Positions 9,061-17,844 of a stretch of DNA of 64,000 nucleotides are shown piece by piece. The DNA is from Streptomyces rubradiris. GTDB taxonomy: Bacteria > Actinomycetota > Actinomycetes > Streptomycetales > Streptomycetaceae. The translations under genes and the position numbers were made by a program. The DNA lies in NCBI RefSeq assembly GCF_016860525.1, contig NZ_BNEA01000007.1, positions 124,001 through 188,000 of the forward strand, in the 5' to 3' direction. The first letter of the stretch is position 1, and each line of letters begins with the position of its first letter. The notes beneath the pieces are model-generated. The model saw nothing but the letters and a program-made list of their open reading frames with translations. It made no database searches and had not been told where the DNA came from.

Positions 9061-9714
9061 GTGCTGACGCTCGACTCGGCGCTGGAGGAACGTACCCAGC
9101 CGTTCCAGCTCTTCCGCGGCCGTGACCTGCTCGACGACGGGCAACTGAAGGAGTTGCTCGCGACCATGCCGACCGCCGACATCGCGAAGATCGCGGTCGA
9201 GGACCCGAAGCACGAGAAGCAGTACCGGATGAACCTCGTGGACCTCATCGTCCTCGAAAAGGAGGCCCCGGTCTTCCCCCGCCTGCCCGCGGTCTGGCGC
9301 GACCTCGTGGAGGACCTGCGCGGCGCCGAGTTCACCACCTGGCTGGAGAAGTCGACCGGGATCGAACTGGCCGGCCTGCAGCGCAGCATCGGCCTCTACA
9401 CCCACCGCAACGGCGACTACCTGTCGGTACACAAGGACAAGCCGACCAAGGCGATCACCGTGATCCTCTACCTGAACCGTGACTGGCCCGTCGAGGCGGG
9501 CGGGCAGTTCCAGATCTTCGCGTCCCCCAAGGAGGGTCCGACGGAGGAGATCAGCCCGGTCGGCGGCCAGCTGCTGGCCTTCCCGCCCACCGACACGTCG
9601 TGGCACGCGGTCTCGAAGATCGAGCACCCGGAGGGGACCGAGCGGATCACGGTCCAGATCGAGTACTGGCTGACCACCGGGCTCGCCGGCTCCGCGTACC
9701 GGCCGCAGAACTGA
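9061..9714 (+). CDS. nikI: NikI, 2-oxoglutarate/Fe(II) oxygenase
   Basis: A 217-residue oxygenase with the facial triad H124-x-D126 in 'SVHKDKPTK' and distal H182 in 'SWHAVSK', plus R196 for 2-oxoglutarate. In nikkomycin/polyoxin nucleoside assembly this enzyme is reported to hydroxylate octosyl acid phosphate, opening the way to C-C cleavage. The GTG at 9061 has AAGGAG 8 nt upstream. The GTG directly before it (9058) is equally in frame. First gene of nikIJKLMNO, 31 nt before nikJ. A paralogue without metal ligands is encoded divergently next to it, and nikM is a third family member. Confidence 0.9.
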   Translation: MLTLDSALEERTQPFQLFRGRDLLDDGQLKELLATMPTADIAKIAVEDPKHEKQYRMNLVDLIVLEKEAPVFPRLPAVWRDLVEDLRGAEFTTWLEKSTGIELAGLQRSIGLYTHRNGDYLSVHKDKPTKAITVILYLNRDWPVEAGGQFQIFASPKEGPTEEISPVGGQLLAFPPTDTSWHAVSKIEHPEGTERITVQIEYWLTTGLAGSAYRPQN

Positions 9715-9745
9715 CCGTCCCGCGCCCGGCACCGAAAGGACCCCC

Positions 9746-11110
9746 ATGGGAAAGATTGTGGACGAACCCCGGAAGATCCTCGTGATCTGGCCGCCGCAGG
9801 TGCTCAGCTACTTCAACGCGGGGCACCACCTCGCGCTCTACCAGGTCACCGGTCACCTGCGCGCCGTCTACCCGGGCGCCCAGGTCACCGCGATCGACGC
9901 CAGTGTCGAGCGGCTGACGTGGAAGGACCTCGGCAGCAGGCTCTTCCAGGAGCGGTACGACGTGATCGCCGTGATGAACGAGTTCGACGGCATCGACGGG
10001 CTGCGCCGGCTCGTCTCCTACGCGCGGGCGCTGAACCCGGATGCCCCGATCGTCACGTTCGGCAGGCTGTCCGGGGTCAACCCCCGCTTCTTCGAGCGCT
10101 TCGACATCGACGCGATCGTGGAGAACGGCGACTTCGAGTCCGGCGTCGTCGCCGCGATCGAGGCCTTCCGGGACCGGGCGGCCGACGCGGCGGGGGTGCA
10201 CCTGCGCCGCGACGGCTCCTGGGCCGCTCCCCAGCGCCGCGGCGACCTGCTCCCGGCAGAGGACTGGTACCTGCCGACACCCGACGAGATCCCGTACGGG
10301 CACTACGACGCCCTCTACTTCGACGACGCCAACAAGTTCTGCGGCATCCCGCGCCGCCGCGAACTGGTCGTACCGGCGGCTCGCGGGTGCCCGGTCGGCT
10401 GCTCCTACTGCGAGGTGCCACTGATCTACACGCGGAAGGAACGGCGGCTCACGGTCGAGCGGACGCTCCAGTACATCGAGGAGTCGTTCGCCGCGGCGCC
10501 GTTCGAGTACGTGGCGTTCTACGCGCCGACGTTCACGCTGGACAAGAAGTGGATGGAGGAGCTCTGCCGGGAACTGACCGGCCGCGGTTCCCCGTACCCG
10601 TGGAAGTGCGCGACGACGGTCCACCACCTCAGCGAGGGGATGATCCGGTCGATGGGGGCGGCCGGCTGCGTCCGGATCAGCGTCGGTCTGGAGACGCTCG
10701 ACCCGCAGGAGGGCGCGTTGCTGCCCCGGGCGAAGCAGAAGTCCGCGGTGGACCTCGACCGGCTCTCGGCCTGGTGCAAGGAGTCGGGCATCGAGCTGAA
10801 CTGCTTCGTCATCGTCGGGCTGCCCGGCACCACGATCGAGGGGGCCGAGCGGACCATCGAGGCCGTCCAGGAGCGCGGGGGCCGGGCCCGGCCGACCGTG
10901 TACGCCCCCTGGGAGCTCGCGGGCCCGGACCTCCTCGACCACGAGATGGCCGCGTTCAACCGGCAGTTGTTCGTGCCGGGCACCCACGCGCTGACCGACG
11001 AGGAGCTGGCCCGCGGCTACGACATCGTCTTCGGCAGCCAGCCGGACGTCACGCAGGTGTTCGAGAACATCCCCGCCCGCGCCGCCGGCCCGGCCCTGCG
11101 CCCGGCATGA
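9746..11110 (+). CDS. nikJ: NikJ, radical SAM octosyl acid phosphate synthase
   Basis: A 454-residue radical SAM enzyme. Residues 1-140 resemble a cobalamin-binding-like Rossmann region, but no DxHxxG motif is seen. The cluster motif 'RGCPVGCSYCEV' gives C215, C219 and C222, and 'ISVGLETL' and 'NCFVIVGLPGTT' mark the later barrel strands. NikJ and its polyoxin counterpart PolH are known to cyclise enolpyruvyl-UMP to octosyl acid phosphate, building the bicyclic sugar core. ATG with GAAAGGA upstream. The stop overlaps the nikK ATG. Confidence 0.94.
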   Translation: MGKIVDEPRKILVIWPPQVLSYFNAGHHLALYQVTGHLRAVYPGAQVTAIDASVERLTWKDLGSRLFQERYDVIAVMNEFDGIDGLRRLVSYARALNPDAPIVTFGRLSGVNPRFFERFDIDAIVENGDFESGVVAAIEAFRDRAADAAGVHLRRDGSWAAPQRRGDLLPAEDWYLPTPDEIPYGHYDALYFDDANKFCGIPRRRELVVPAARGCPVGCSYCEVPLIYTRKERRLTVERTLQYIEESFAAAPFEYVAFYAPTFTLDKKWMEELCRELTGRGSPYPWKCATTVHHLSEGMIRSMGAAGCVRISVGLETLDPQEGALLPRAKQKSAVDLDRLSAWCKESGIELNCFVIVGLPGTTIEGAERTIEAVQERGGRARPTVYAPWELAGPDLLDHEMAAFNRQLFVPGTHALTDEELARGYDIVFGSQPDVTQVFENIPARAAGPALRPA

Positions 11111-12231
11111 GGGACGAGACGCTCGTGCCGGCGCGGGAAGGGGCGGGCTCCCCCTTCCTGCGGGAGAGCGCCGGCCGGTTCCGCAACCGGCGCGTCCGGG
11201 TCCCCGACGAGGTCAACCTAAAGAACTGCGGGCTGCTGGACAGCCGGGCGGCGGCGGTGCACCGGGCCACGCTGGCGGAGTTCGACCCGAACGACGTGCT
11301 GACCTACCCCATCCTCCAGCCGGTCTACGGCATGCTCGCCGACCGGTTCGGGGTGGACACCGACTCCCTCGTCCTGACCGCGGGCAGCGATCCCGGGCTG
11401 AACCTGCTGACCCGGGCGTTCCCGGAGGTGTCGCGGATCGTCCTGCACCAGCCGAACTTCGACGGCTGGGCGAAGTTCGCGGCGATCTCGGGCTGTGTCC
11501 TGGACCCCGTGGCCCCCGACCCGGAGACCGGGCTGTTCGACCTCCGTGACCTGGCGCGGCGGCTGCGCGCGGGTGCGCCGGCGTTCGTCGTCGTCACCAC
11601 CCCGCACAGCTTCACCGGGCAGGTGCACGCAAGGGAGGAACTGGCCGAGCTGGCCGACGCGGTGGCGGAGCACGGCAGTCTGCTGGTCGTGGACACCGCC
11701 TACCTGGCGTTCACCGAGGGCGGCGAGGAGCTGGTGCGCGGGCTCGCCGGTCTGCGGCACGTCGTCCGCGTCAACACGTTCTCCAAGTCCTACGGGCTGT
11801 CGGGCGCCCGGATCGCGGTGACGGTCGCTCACCCGGCCACCGCCCGCCACCTGTTCGACCTGGACCCGGAGGGCTCGGTCTCCGCTCCGGCGGTCGCGCT
11901 GCTGCGGCGTTCACTGGAGGAGCAGGCCGTCTTCACCTCGATCTGGGCCGACGTGCGGCGGCTGCGGGAGCGGTTCGCGGCCGAGGTCGAGCGCGCGGTG
12001 CCCGGCTGGCACGCCCGGCCGAGCGGCGGGAACTTCGTCACCTGGGACGTCCCCGATCCGGCGGACGCCGGGGCCGCGAGCCGGCACCTCCTGGGGCGGG
12101 GGATCGTCGTACGGGACCTGTCCGGCGCGCCGGGGCTGCCGGCCGCCGTCCGTATCGCGGTCGCGAACGAGGCCGTCGTCCGCCGGGTCGTCGCCGCCCT
12201 GGGCGACCGGTACCGCGAAGGGGTGGCATGA
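11107..12231 (+). CDS. nikK: NikK, PLP aminotransferase
   Basis: A 374-residue fold-type I aminotransferase of the histidinol-phosphate aminotransferase group. It has 'TAGSDPGLNLL' for the phosphate cup, 'VVDTAYLAF' and the PLP lysine K227 in 'TFSKSYGLSGARIA'. In the published pathway NikK aminates the 5'-aldehyde of the phosphorylated nucleoside to give aminohexuronic acid phosphate. ATGA overlaps at both ends (with nikJ and nikL) place it firmly in the operon. Confidence 0.92.
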   Translation: MRDETLVPAREGAGSPFLRESAGRFRNRRVRVPDEVNLKNCGLLDSRAAAVHRATLAEFDPNDVLTYPILQPVYGMLADRFGVDTDSLVLTAGSDPGLNLLTRAFPEVSRIVLHQPNFDGWAKFAAISGCVLDPVAPDPETGLFDLRDLARRLRAGAPAFVVVTTPHSFTGQVHAREELAELADAVAEHGSLLVVDTAYLAFTEGGEELVRGLAGLRHVVRVNTFSKSYGLSGARIAVTVAHPATARHLFDLDPEGSVSAPAVALLRRSLEEQAVFTSIWADVRRLRERFAAEVERAVPGWHARPSGGNFVTWDVPDPADAGAASRHLLGRGIVVRDLSGAPGLPAAVRIAVANEAVVRRVVAALGDRYREGVA

Positions 12232-12962
12232 ACACCCGGAGGATCACGGTTCCGGGCCTGCCCAACGTGCGCGATCTGGGCGGGCTGCGCGGCCCCGGCG
12301 GGGGGTACCTGCGGCGGGGGCTCCTCCTCCGGGGGCCGGCGCCGTCCCCGGAGACGGCGCCGGCGCTCGGCGGCCTGGGCATCCGCACCGTCGTCGACCT
12401 GCGCCTGGAGGAGGAACGCCGGCAGTACCGGGGGCCCGAGTACACGGGCGCGACCGTGCTGTCCCGGCCCGTGGCCGGCGACATGAGCCGTATCCGGGGC
12501 AATGTGCGGCCCCGGCCCAGCGACTACCTCGCGAACTACCGTGACATGCTGACGAGGGCGGCGCCGGTCGCGGCGGAGATCGTGGACCTGCTCGCCGAAG
12601 GGGCGGAGGTCCCCGTCTACATCTGCTGCGCGATGGGCAAGGACCGCACCGGCGTCGTCAGCGCCCTGGTCCTGCGGGCGCTCGGGGTGCGGACGGCGGA
12701 CGTCGCCCGGGACTACGCCCTGACCGCCCGCGCCTACCGCGCCCTGCGCAGCGCCGACGCCCGTCCGAGCTGGACCCGCGAGGACACCCTCGCGCAGCTG
12801 CGGCTGCGGACCTCCACGCCGGCGGCGACGATGCACTCCCTGATCGCGGGGATCGAAGCCGAACACGGCAGCGTCGCCCGGATGCTCACGCTCCACGGCC
12901 TCCGGGAGGAGACCCGGTTGCGCACGGTCATCGGCGCGTTCACCCATCCCGTTCACCTGTGA
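12228..12962 (+). CDS. nikL: NikL, tyrosine-phosphatase-fold nucleoside phosphatase
   Basis: A 244-residue protein of the tyrosine/serine phosphatase family (Y_phosphatase3 type). It opens with 'NVRDLGGL' and has the CX5R loop 'CAMGKDRTGV' with C134 and R140. In nikkomycin assembly NikL removes the phosphate that is carried cryptically from UMP through aminohexuronic acid phosphate. Overlaps nikK by 4 nt. A 10-nt gap with GAGGAAGAAG leads to nikM. Confidence 0.9.
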   Translation: MNTRRITVPGLPNVRDLGGLRGPGGGYLRRGLLLRGPAPSPETAPALGGLGIRTVVDLRLEEERRQYRGPEYTGATVLSRPVAGDMSRIRGNVRPRPSDYLANYRDMLTRAAPVAAEIVDLLAEGAEVPVYICCAMGKDRTGVVSALVLRALGVRTADVARDYALTARAYRALRSADARPSWTREDTLAQLRLRTSTPAATMHSLIAGIEAEHGSVARMLTLHGLREETRLRTVIGAFTHPVHL

Positions 12963-12972
12963 GGAAGAAGAC

Positions 12973-13614
12973 GTGTCCCTAGTCGACATCGAGACCATCA
13001 GCCGGGCCGAGCTGGAACAGGACCCGTTCGGCCACGTGGTGATCCCTCGCTCGTTCGTCACGGACGCCGTCGCCGAGAAGCTGCGCGGCGAGTTCAGCGA
13101 CGACGGCTTCGAGGAGTCCGAGCGCACCGACCTGAACCGGTCCGACAAGCAGTACCGGATGTTCAACCGCAACCTCGTGACCGCCGGCGCGGTCGACGAG
13201 GACCAGGTGCGCACGCTCCCCGCGAACTGGCAGCAGCTCGTCGCGGACGTCGTCTCCCGGCCCTACCGTGAGGCGCTGTCCGCGCTCACCGGCGTGGACC
13301 TGGAGCGGTGTCTGGTCGAGGCCCGTATGACCCGCTACGCGCGGGGCTGCTGGATCGAGCCGCACACCGACCGCCCGGACAAGGCGGTGACCCACCTCTT
13401 CTACTTCAACGACGGGTGGGACCCGCAGTGGAGAGGTGACCTGCGGCTGCTGCGCAGCGCCGACATGGCCGACTGCGCGAAGCGGGTGGCGCCGACCACC
13501 GGGACGTCCGTCGTGCTCGTCCGCTCGGACCGGTCCTGGCACGGCGTGCCGCCGGTCGCCGACACCTGCCCCGTGGACCGGCGGGCACTGCTCGTGCACT
13601 TCGTCCGCCCGTGA
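12973..13614 (+). CDS. nikM: NikM, 2-oxoglutarate/Fe(II) oxygenase
   Basis: A 213-residue oxygenase with the complete triad H131-x-D133 ('EPHTDRPDK') and H190 ('RSWHGVPP'), plus R203/R204 for 2-oxoglutarate. It is distantly related to NikI. In the nucleoside pathway it is reported to act after NikI, cleaving the hydroxylated octosyl acid phosphate to the aldehyde that NikK aminates. GTG start with a purine-rich site directly upstream. Its stop overlaps the nikN GTG (GTGA). Confidence 0.9.
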   Translation: MSLVDIETISRAELEQDPFGHVVIPRSFVTDAVAEKLRGEFSDDGFEESERTDLNRSDKQYRMFNRNLVTAGAVDEDQVRTLPANWQQLVADVVSRPYREALSALTGVDLERCLVEARMTRYARGCWIEPHTDRPDKAVTHLFYFNDGWDPQWRGDLRLLRSADMADCAKRVAPTTGTSVVLVRSDRSWHGVPPVADTCPVDRRALLVHFVRP

Positions 13615-16600
13615 TCCCGTTCCTGACCGGCCGGGGGCGGGAGACGCCCGGGAAGCGCACCTACCTCGTGGCGCTGACCGTCGACTGCGTGGGCAACGGC
13701 CTGTGGGCGCCGGTCGCGCTGATCTTCTTCACCCGGGGCCAGCATCTCCCCCTGGCGCACGTCGGTGCCGCGCTGACGGTCGGCGGGCTCCTCGGCCTGC
13801 TTGCGGGGCCGGTGAACGGCCTGCTGGTGGACCGGTGGGGCCCGGCGAACGGGGCGGCCCTGAGCTACGCCGTGCGCACCGGGGTGTTCGCGCTGTTCCC
13901 CTTGGTCTCCGCCACGTGGCAGGTCGGCGCGCTCGCCGTCGTCGCGGCTGCCGCGGACCGGCTGTTCTGGACGTCCAGCACCCCTCTGCTGGCCCGGCTG
14001 GTCCCGGCCGGGGAGCTGATGGGCGTGCTGAGCACGGCGAGCGTGCTGAAGGTCAGCGGGTGGGCGGCGGGCGGTGCGATCGGCGCGACCGCCGGGGGCC
14101 TGCTGATCCACAGCGGTACGGGACTGCACCTGGTCGCGTACGCCAACGGCCTCACCTACGCGGCGGCCATGGGCCTGGTGCTCACGGTGCGCCGGCACCT
14201 CCGGCCCTCCCCCGTGGCCGAGCCCCCGGCCGACGGGCGGGCGTGGCGGTGGCGCGACCTGCGCGACGCCCCCGGCTTCCTGCGGCTGTGCCTGCTGACG
14301 CTGTTGCTGGCGTTCGTCTCCGACTGCCTGACGACGATGCTCCCGGTGGTCGCCGTCGTGGTGCTGAGGCAGCCGTCCTGGGTGCCGGGGGTGGTGACCG
14401 GCGTCGCCTGCGTGGCGATGGCCGTGGCCCGGCGGCCCGCGGTCGCCTACGCGCGGCGTGTCTCCGCCCCGAAGGCGCTGCGCCTGGCGGCGTGCTTCTT
14501 CACCCTGTCGGTCCTCGTCATGGCGCCGTCCGGCTGGGCGGGTCCGGTGACCACCGCGGTCGTCCTGGCCGCGGCGCTGATCGGCGCGCTCGGCGACGCG
14601 CTGTTCGCGCCGGTCGTCACGACGACGGCGAACGCCGCCGCGCCGCCCGGTCTGGAGGGCCGCTACAACGCGACTTTCCAGACGTCCTTCGGGATCGCGG
14701 GCGCCGTGGCCCCGGCGGCCGGGACGGCGCTGCTGGCCCACGGGAACACCGTGCTGTGGCTCGGCCTGGCCGCCGTCTGCGCGGGGACGGCCCTGTCGGT
14801 CGGGTTCCTCATGCGGCCCACCCGGCCGGTGGCGGCGCCCGCAGCCGCGCCGCTGCGGCGGATCGTCGTCGGCGGGATCTCCGGCGCGGGCAAGACGACG
14901 CTGGCCGCCGCCCTGGCCGGGGCGCTGGACATCAGGCACATCGAGATGGACGCGCTCTACCACGGTCCCGGCTGGACCCACCGGGCGGAGTTCGCGAACG
15001 ACGTCGAGCGCGCCACGCGGGCACCGGCGTGGATCTGCGACGCCCAGTACCACTGGGTCGTCGGCGACCTGCTCGGCGAGCGCGCCGACACGTTCGTCTG
15101 GCTCGACCTGCCCCGCCGGACCGTCATGCGCCGCGTGCTGTGGCGCTCGGTGGTCCGGGCCGCCACGGGCCGGGAGCTGTGGCACGGCAACCGGGAGACC
15201 TGGCGGTCGATGCTGCGCAACCCGCGCCACCCGCTGCGCTGGGCCTGGTCCCAGCACGCCACCCGGCGGGCCGAGACGGCCGCCTTCCTCCGCCTGCACC
15301 CCGGCCTCGCCGTCGTCCACCTGACCGATGCGGGGCAGGCGCGGCAGTGGCTGCGCTCGATTCCGCACCGGACCCTTCCGCCCGACCCCTCATCACTCAG
15401 CTCAGGAGGTACCCCCATGCAGGACCGTTGGCGAGAACCCGCTCCCCCTGGTGAGCCGCTGCTGGAGATCCACGGCGGGAACCGGCTCTCCGGGGCCGTC
15501 CGCACCTCCGGGTTCAAGCACTCCCTGGTCACCACCGTGGCCGCCGCGGCCACCGCGAGCGCGCCGGTGCGCATCGAGAACTGCCCGGACATCGTCGAGA
15601 CCGCGGTGCTGGGCGAGATCTTCCGCGCCGCGGGCGCGCACGCGCACTACGACGGGGCGGCCGAGACGTTCACCGTCGACGCCTCCGCCTGGGACCGCGC
15701 GGAGCTGCCGGCCGATCTCGTCGGCCGCATCCACGGTTCGCTCTACCTGCTGCCCGCCCTCGTCTCCCGCAACGGCGTGGCCCGGCTGTCCGCGAGCGGC
15801 GGCTGCCCGATCGGCGAAGGCCCGCGCGGGAGGCCCGTCGAACACCTGCTGGACGTGATGGGGCGGTTCGGCGTCACCACCCGGCTCACGGCGGACGGCT
15901 CCGCGGACCTCACGGCGCAGCGGCTCACCCCCTGCACCATCGACATGCTCGACTACACGCGCAACAAGGCGCTCATGAGCGGGCCCTGCTACAGCGGTGC
16001 GGTCAAGACCGCGCTGCTGATGGGCGCGGTCACGCACGGGACGACCACGCTGCGGCACCCGTACCTCAAGCCCGACGTGACCGACATGGTCACCGTGCTG
16101 CGCGACCTGGGCGCCGACATCGAGTTCGCCGGGCCCGAGACGTGGGTGATCCACGGGCGCGGCCCCGAGTCGCTGGACCGGCCCGCCGACGTGACACTGA
16201 TCCCCGACCTGATCGAGGTGGTCACCTGGATCTGCGCCGGTGTCCTGCTGGCGGACGAGCCGCTGCGGATCACCGGGCCGGGCATCGACCGCGCGGTCCA
16301 CGCGCTCGCGCCCGAGTTCGACCTGCTGGACCGCATGGGGGTGCGGGTCGACGTCGGCGCCGACGAGGTGACCGCGCACCCGCTGACGAAGCCGTTGCGG
16401 CCCGTGGAGTTCACCGCCATGTCACGCGGCGTGTTCAGCGACAACCAGCCCTTCCTGGCCCTGCTGGGGGCGTACGCCGAAGGCCCCACCTACATCAGGG
16501 AGGCCGTCTGGGAGCACCGTTTCGGCTTCGCCCCGGAGCTGGAGGCGCTCGGCATGCGGACGGCGGTCGACGACACGGTCCTGCGCGTCGACGGCCCCTG

Positions 16601-16838
16601 CCCGCCGCACCGGCCCGGCACCGACCTCCACGCCACCGACCTGCGCGCCGCCGCGGTCCTGCTGCTCGCCGCGCTCGCGGTACCGGGCCGGACCACGCTG
16701 CGCAACCACCACCACCTGGCCCGCGGCTACCGCGACCTGGTCGAGGACCTGGTGAAGCTGGGCGCCGACATCCGGCACACGACGGCGCCCGACGTCGGGC
16801 CGAAGCCCACGGCGGGGGCCGGTGTGGACCCGGCCTGA
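13611..16838 (+). CDS. nikN: NikN MFS-kinase, in one open frame with NikO
   Basis: One uninterrupted 1075-codon frame. Residues 1-405 form an MFS-type permease with about 12 hydrophobic segments. Residues 415-585 form a P-loop kinase ('GGISGAGKTT', 421-430) resembling small adenylate-kinase/FlaR-like proteins. From residue 603 it is NikO. No stop codon separates the parts ('SLSSGGTPMQDRW' is read through), yet NikO has its own ribosome site and ATG. So either a fusion protein exists beside free NikO, or a frame error removed the nikN stop. The nikN name is from operon order IJKLMNO. Permease (export or self-protection) and kinase (perhaps nucleoside to UMP) roles are inferences. Starts GTG at 13611, overlapping nikM. 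Confidence 0.75.
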   Translation: MIPFLTGRGRETPGKRTYLVALTVDCVGNGLWAPVALIFFTRGQHLPLAHVGAALTVGGLLGLLAGPVNGLLVDRWGPANGAALSYAVRTGVFALFPLVSATWQVGALAVVAAAADRLFWTSSTPLLARLVPAGELMGVLSTASVLKVSGWAAGGAIGATAGGLLIHSGTGLHLVAYANGLTYAAAMGLVLTVRRHLRPSPVAEPPADGRAWRWRDLRDAPGFLRLCLLTLLLAFVSDCLTTMLPVVAVVVLRQPSWVPGVVTGVACVAMAVARRPAVAYARRVSAPKALRLAACFFTLSVLVMAPSGWAGPVTTAVVLAAALIGALGDALFAPVVTTTANAAAPPGLEGRYNATFQTSFGIAGAVAPAAGTALLAHGNTVLWLGLAAVCAGTALSVGFLMRPTRPVAAPAAAPLRRIVVGGISGAGKTTLAAALAGALDIRHIEMDALYHGPGWTHRAEFANDVERATRAPAWICDAQYHWVVGDLLGERADTFVWLDLPRRTVMRRVLWRSVVRAATGRELWHGNRETWRSMLRNPRHPLRWAWSQHATRRAETAAFLRLHPGLAVVHLTDAGQARQWLRSIPHRTLPPDPSSLSSGGTPMQDRWREPAPPGEPLLEIHGGNRLSGAVRTSGFKHSLVTTVAAAATASAPVRIENCPDIVETAVLGEIFRAAGAHAHYDGAAETFTVDASAWDRAELPADLVGRIHGSLYLLPALVSRNGVARLSASGGCPIGEGPRGRPVEHLLDVMGRFGVTTRLTADGSADLTAQRLTPCTIDMLDYTRNKALMSGPCYSGAVKTALLMGAVTHGTTTLRHPYLKPDVTDMVTVLRDLGADIEFAGPETWVIHGRGPESLDRPADVTLIPDLIEVVTWICAGVLLADEPLRITGPGIDRAVHALAPEFDLLDRMGVRVDVGADEVTAHPLTKPLRPVEFTAMSRGVFSDNQPFLALLGAYAEGPTYIREAVWEHRFGFAPELEALGMRTAVDDTVLRVDGPCPPHRPGTDLHATDLRAAAVLLLAALAVPGRTTLRNHHHLARGYRDLVEDLVKLGADIRHTTAPDVGPKPTAGAGVDPA
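15417..16838 (+). CDS. nikO: NikO, enolpyruvyl-UMP synthase
   Basis: A 473-residue EPSP/MurA-superfamily enolpyruvyl transferase with the two-domain inside-out alpha/beta repeats. It has 'GAVRTSGFKHSLVT' near 25-38, matching the N-terminal Lys/Asn loop of MurA-like enzymes, and conserved blocks such as 'HGTTTLRHPYLKPDVTDM'. NikO (PolA in polyoxin) transfers enolpyruvate from PEP to UMP, the first step to the aminohexuronic nucleoside. The ATG at 15417 is preferred as the functional start because a perfect AGGAGGT lies at 15404-15410, 6 nt upstream. The frame is however open back into nikN. Last gene of the cluster on this side. Confidence 0.9.
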   Translation: MQDRWREPAPPGEPLLEIHGGNRLSGAVRTSGFKHSLVTTVAAAATASAPVRIENCPDIVETAVLGEIFRAAGAHAHYDGAAETFTVDASAWDRAELPADLVGRIHGSLYLLPALVSRNGVARLSASGGCPIGEGPRGRPVEHLLDVMGRFGVTTRLTADGSADLTAQRLTPCTIDMLDYTRNKALMSGPCYSGAVKTALLMGAVTHGTTTLRHPYLKPDVTDMVTVLRDLGADIEFAGPETWVIHGRGPESLDRPADVTLIPDLIEVVTWICAGVLLADEPLRITGPGIDRAVHALAPEFDLLDRMGVRVDVGADEVTAHPLTKPLRPVEFTAMSRGVFSDNQPFLALLGAYAEGPTYIREAVWEHRFGFAPELEALGMRTAVDDTVLRVDGPCPPHRPGTDLHATDLRAAAVLLLAALAVPGRTTLRNHHHLARGYRDLVEDLVKLGADIRHTTAPDVGPKPTAGAGVDPA

Positions 16839-17844
16839 CGTCCTGAGCCGCGACCGCGGCGGGGCTCTGCCGGAGCACGGAGGCTCTGGGCGCGCTCGCC
16901 ACCACCGCCCGTCCGGGCGGGCGCGTCCCAGCCTCATGAGTCCAGGAACCGCTTCCCCACGCACTCGCCGGGCGCCGGGGCCGGGGGGACGTACGCGAGC
17001 ACCGACGCACGGTGTTCCGTGTACGGGTGCGGGCCGCCCCTCGTCGTGAAGCGTTCCTGGACCCGGGTCAACAGGGTGGGGTCACGCATGCAGGCGAGGG
17101 AGGGGAGGCCCTGGTCGGCGGCTCCGTTGTCGTACGCGCAGCCCCGGCGGAGCATGCGCGCGCCGCCGTCGTAGCGGGGGCCGGCGGCGCGGGCATGGGC
17201 GTGCGGGGGTCGTGTTGACCCACGACGCCGACCGGTACGCCAGCCGCCCGCCCATTGCTGCCGAGCGTGCTCACCTGGCCCTGTTCCCCACCCACATTGT
17301 CGACCCGGCGGCCGCGCGGGCCTCGACGGCCGCGGCCTGGGCGGTCAGCCCGTAGTGGGTCAGGGCGTTGCGGGTACGGTGCGCGACGCACACCCGGGCG
17401 GCGGGCCGGCTGCCGGCCGATAAGCCGCCTGGCCGGTGCCCGCGATCTCCATGACGGCCGGCAGCCGGGATCACCTCGCGCGGCCCCACGCCCACCCGCG
17501 CCAGCCGGACACCTCCTCCATGAAGCACAGGAGGCAGAGAACGGCGGCCGCGACGATGTGGGTCGTCAGCGGGTCCAGCGACAGGTTGCCCCAGCCCCGC
17601 CGTGCGGTCACCGGACACGGACCGACACCACCGCGTGATCGTGGAGGAGGGGCGCGGCGGCAAGCGAGCGCGCCCGGGCCGAGGGCGGGTTCATCATCGC
17701 GGTGTTCCGGCACCACGAGTCCGCAGCCGCCGGGTGACACACGGCGGACCGCGTCCAGCGCCGCAGCCCCTTATCGCCGGAGGGGGGCGTCACCGTGCGT
17801 CGCTCGCCGGTTCCCGGCATCCCGGATCTGCGAGGATGAGGCGT
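16839..17844. other. About 1 kb without an intact gene at nik cluster border
   Basis: No credible intact gene is present. A short GC stem (16905-16910 with 16915-16920) after nikO could be a weak terminator. The minus strand of 16934-17225 encodes a peroxidase fragment (listed separately). Between 17230 and 17800 there are only short open frames with mixed, Arg/Pro-rich composition, including a hydrophobic stretch on the minus strand near 17520-17600. I see nothing there I can name. Confidence 0.6.
16934..17225 (-). pseudogene. C-terminal remnant of a Dyp-type peroxidase (EfeB-like)
   Basis: Translated on the minus strand, the fragment reads 'MLRRGCAYDNGAADQGL', 'ACMRDP', 'YTEHRASVLAYVPPAP' and ends 'CVGKRFLDS'. 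This follows the conserved tail of deferrochelatase/Dyp peroxidases ('RRGYSYDDG..GLLF..YQRDP..Y..H..S..FAVPPG...G..L'). All upstream domains, including the GXXDG haem motif, are missing, so this is a relic of about 80-95 codons. Confidence 0.65.

Noticed and set aside
13401..15368. 655-codon minus-strand frame opposite nikN
   Set aside because: Low-complexity antisense shadow of the nikN coding strand, no ribosome site or domain.
17471..17740. Minus-strand frame with hydrophobic segment between peroxidase relic and RsbQ-like gene
   Set aside because: Short, mixed composition, no ribosome site, no recognisable family. Noted only as part of the gene-free stretch.
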